From Desulfobacteraceae bacterium (GTDB taxonomy: Bacteria; Desulfobacterota; DSM-4660; Desulfatiglandales; Desulfatiglandaceae): 7,299 nucleotides of DNA. Both the position numbers and the translations under genes were made by a program. This document shows positions 7,206-7,299 of the stretch, one piece after another. The stretch is taken from positions 1 to 7,299 of the forward strand of contig JAUUWD010000073.1 of the NCBI GenBank assembly GCA_030589225.1. The letters run 5' to 3'. Position 1 is the stretch's first letter; every line of letters starts with the position of its first letter. Under the pieces are notes generated by a model that ran no database searches, was not told where the DNA came from, and worked only from the letters and a program-made list of their open reading frames with translations.

Positions 7206-7249
7206 AACAGGGTTCAACAAATATCTTGTTAATCCTGTTTATCCTGTCT
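7206..7249. repeat. Degenerate 9-bp tandem repeat and stem-loop after the flavoprotein gene
   Basis: Three tandem units lie at 7223-7249: ATCTTGTTA, ATCCTGTTT, ATCCTGTCT. Part of this pairs with the preceding sequence: AACAGG (7206-7211) with CCTGTT (7234-7239) and AACAA (7216-7220) with TTGTT (7226-7230), giving an interrupted stem with a short loop. No T-run follows directly, so it is not a standard intrinsic terminator, although it could protect the 3' end of the message. The rest of 7175-7299 shows nothing I can name. Confidence 0.6.
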
Positions 7250-7299
7250 AAATTACCAAGCTATTGCGGATGATCTATATTACACGAAATATTAGTATT

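Noticed and set aside
7206..7249. Intrinsic terminator for the flavoprotein gene
   Set aside because: The stem is AT-rich and interrupted, and no T-run follows it. It fits a repeat better.

Overview
The window reads as ordinary bacterial chromosome with four protein-coding genes in two divergent blocks. The left block, on the minus strand, is smc (complete) followed by ftsY (its 3' end runs off the left edge). The right block, on the plus strand, is a multi-pass membrane protein with a variant zinc-metalloprotease motif, followed by a flavoprotein of the HI0933/YhiN family. The organism is probably a mesophilic Gram-negative, perhaps a deltaproteobacterium (Desulfobacterota). This rests on the smc-ftsY pairing, the moderate GC content, an FtsY with almost no acidic A domain, and the style of the intergenic repeats. 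No rRNA or lineage marker is present, so the placement is tentative.

Layout: ftsY (minus, 1-888, partial); a 100-base smc-ftsY gap (889-988) filled by two head-to-head arrays of degenerate 7-bp repeats; smc (minus, 989-4594); a 260-284-base divergent intergenic region with several GC-rich hairpins, including two copies of a TCCCGC/GCGGGA palindrome; the M50-like membrane protein (plus, start at 4879 or 4855, end 5889); the flavoprotein (plus, 5882-7174), overlapping it by 8 bases; and a 125-base tail with a degenerate 9-bp tandem repeat and no gene.

The left block is housekeeping. SMC is the ATPase of the chromosome-organising condensin complex, and FtsY is the receptor GTPase that delivers SRP-bound ribosomes to the membrane. 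The right block is less well understood. Its two genes overlap and are probably translationally coupled, but the sequence does not show a shared pathway. The most interesting points are the expanded HExxGH motif in the membrane protein, the convergent heptamer arrays between smc and ftsY, and the structured smc leader. I found no CRISPR array, insertion sequence, phage gene, tRNA, rRNA or defence cassette.
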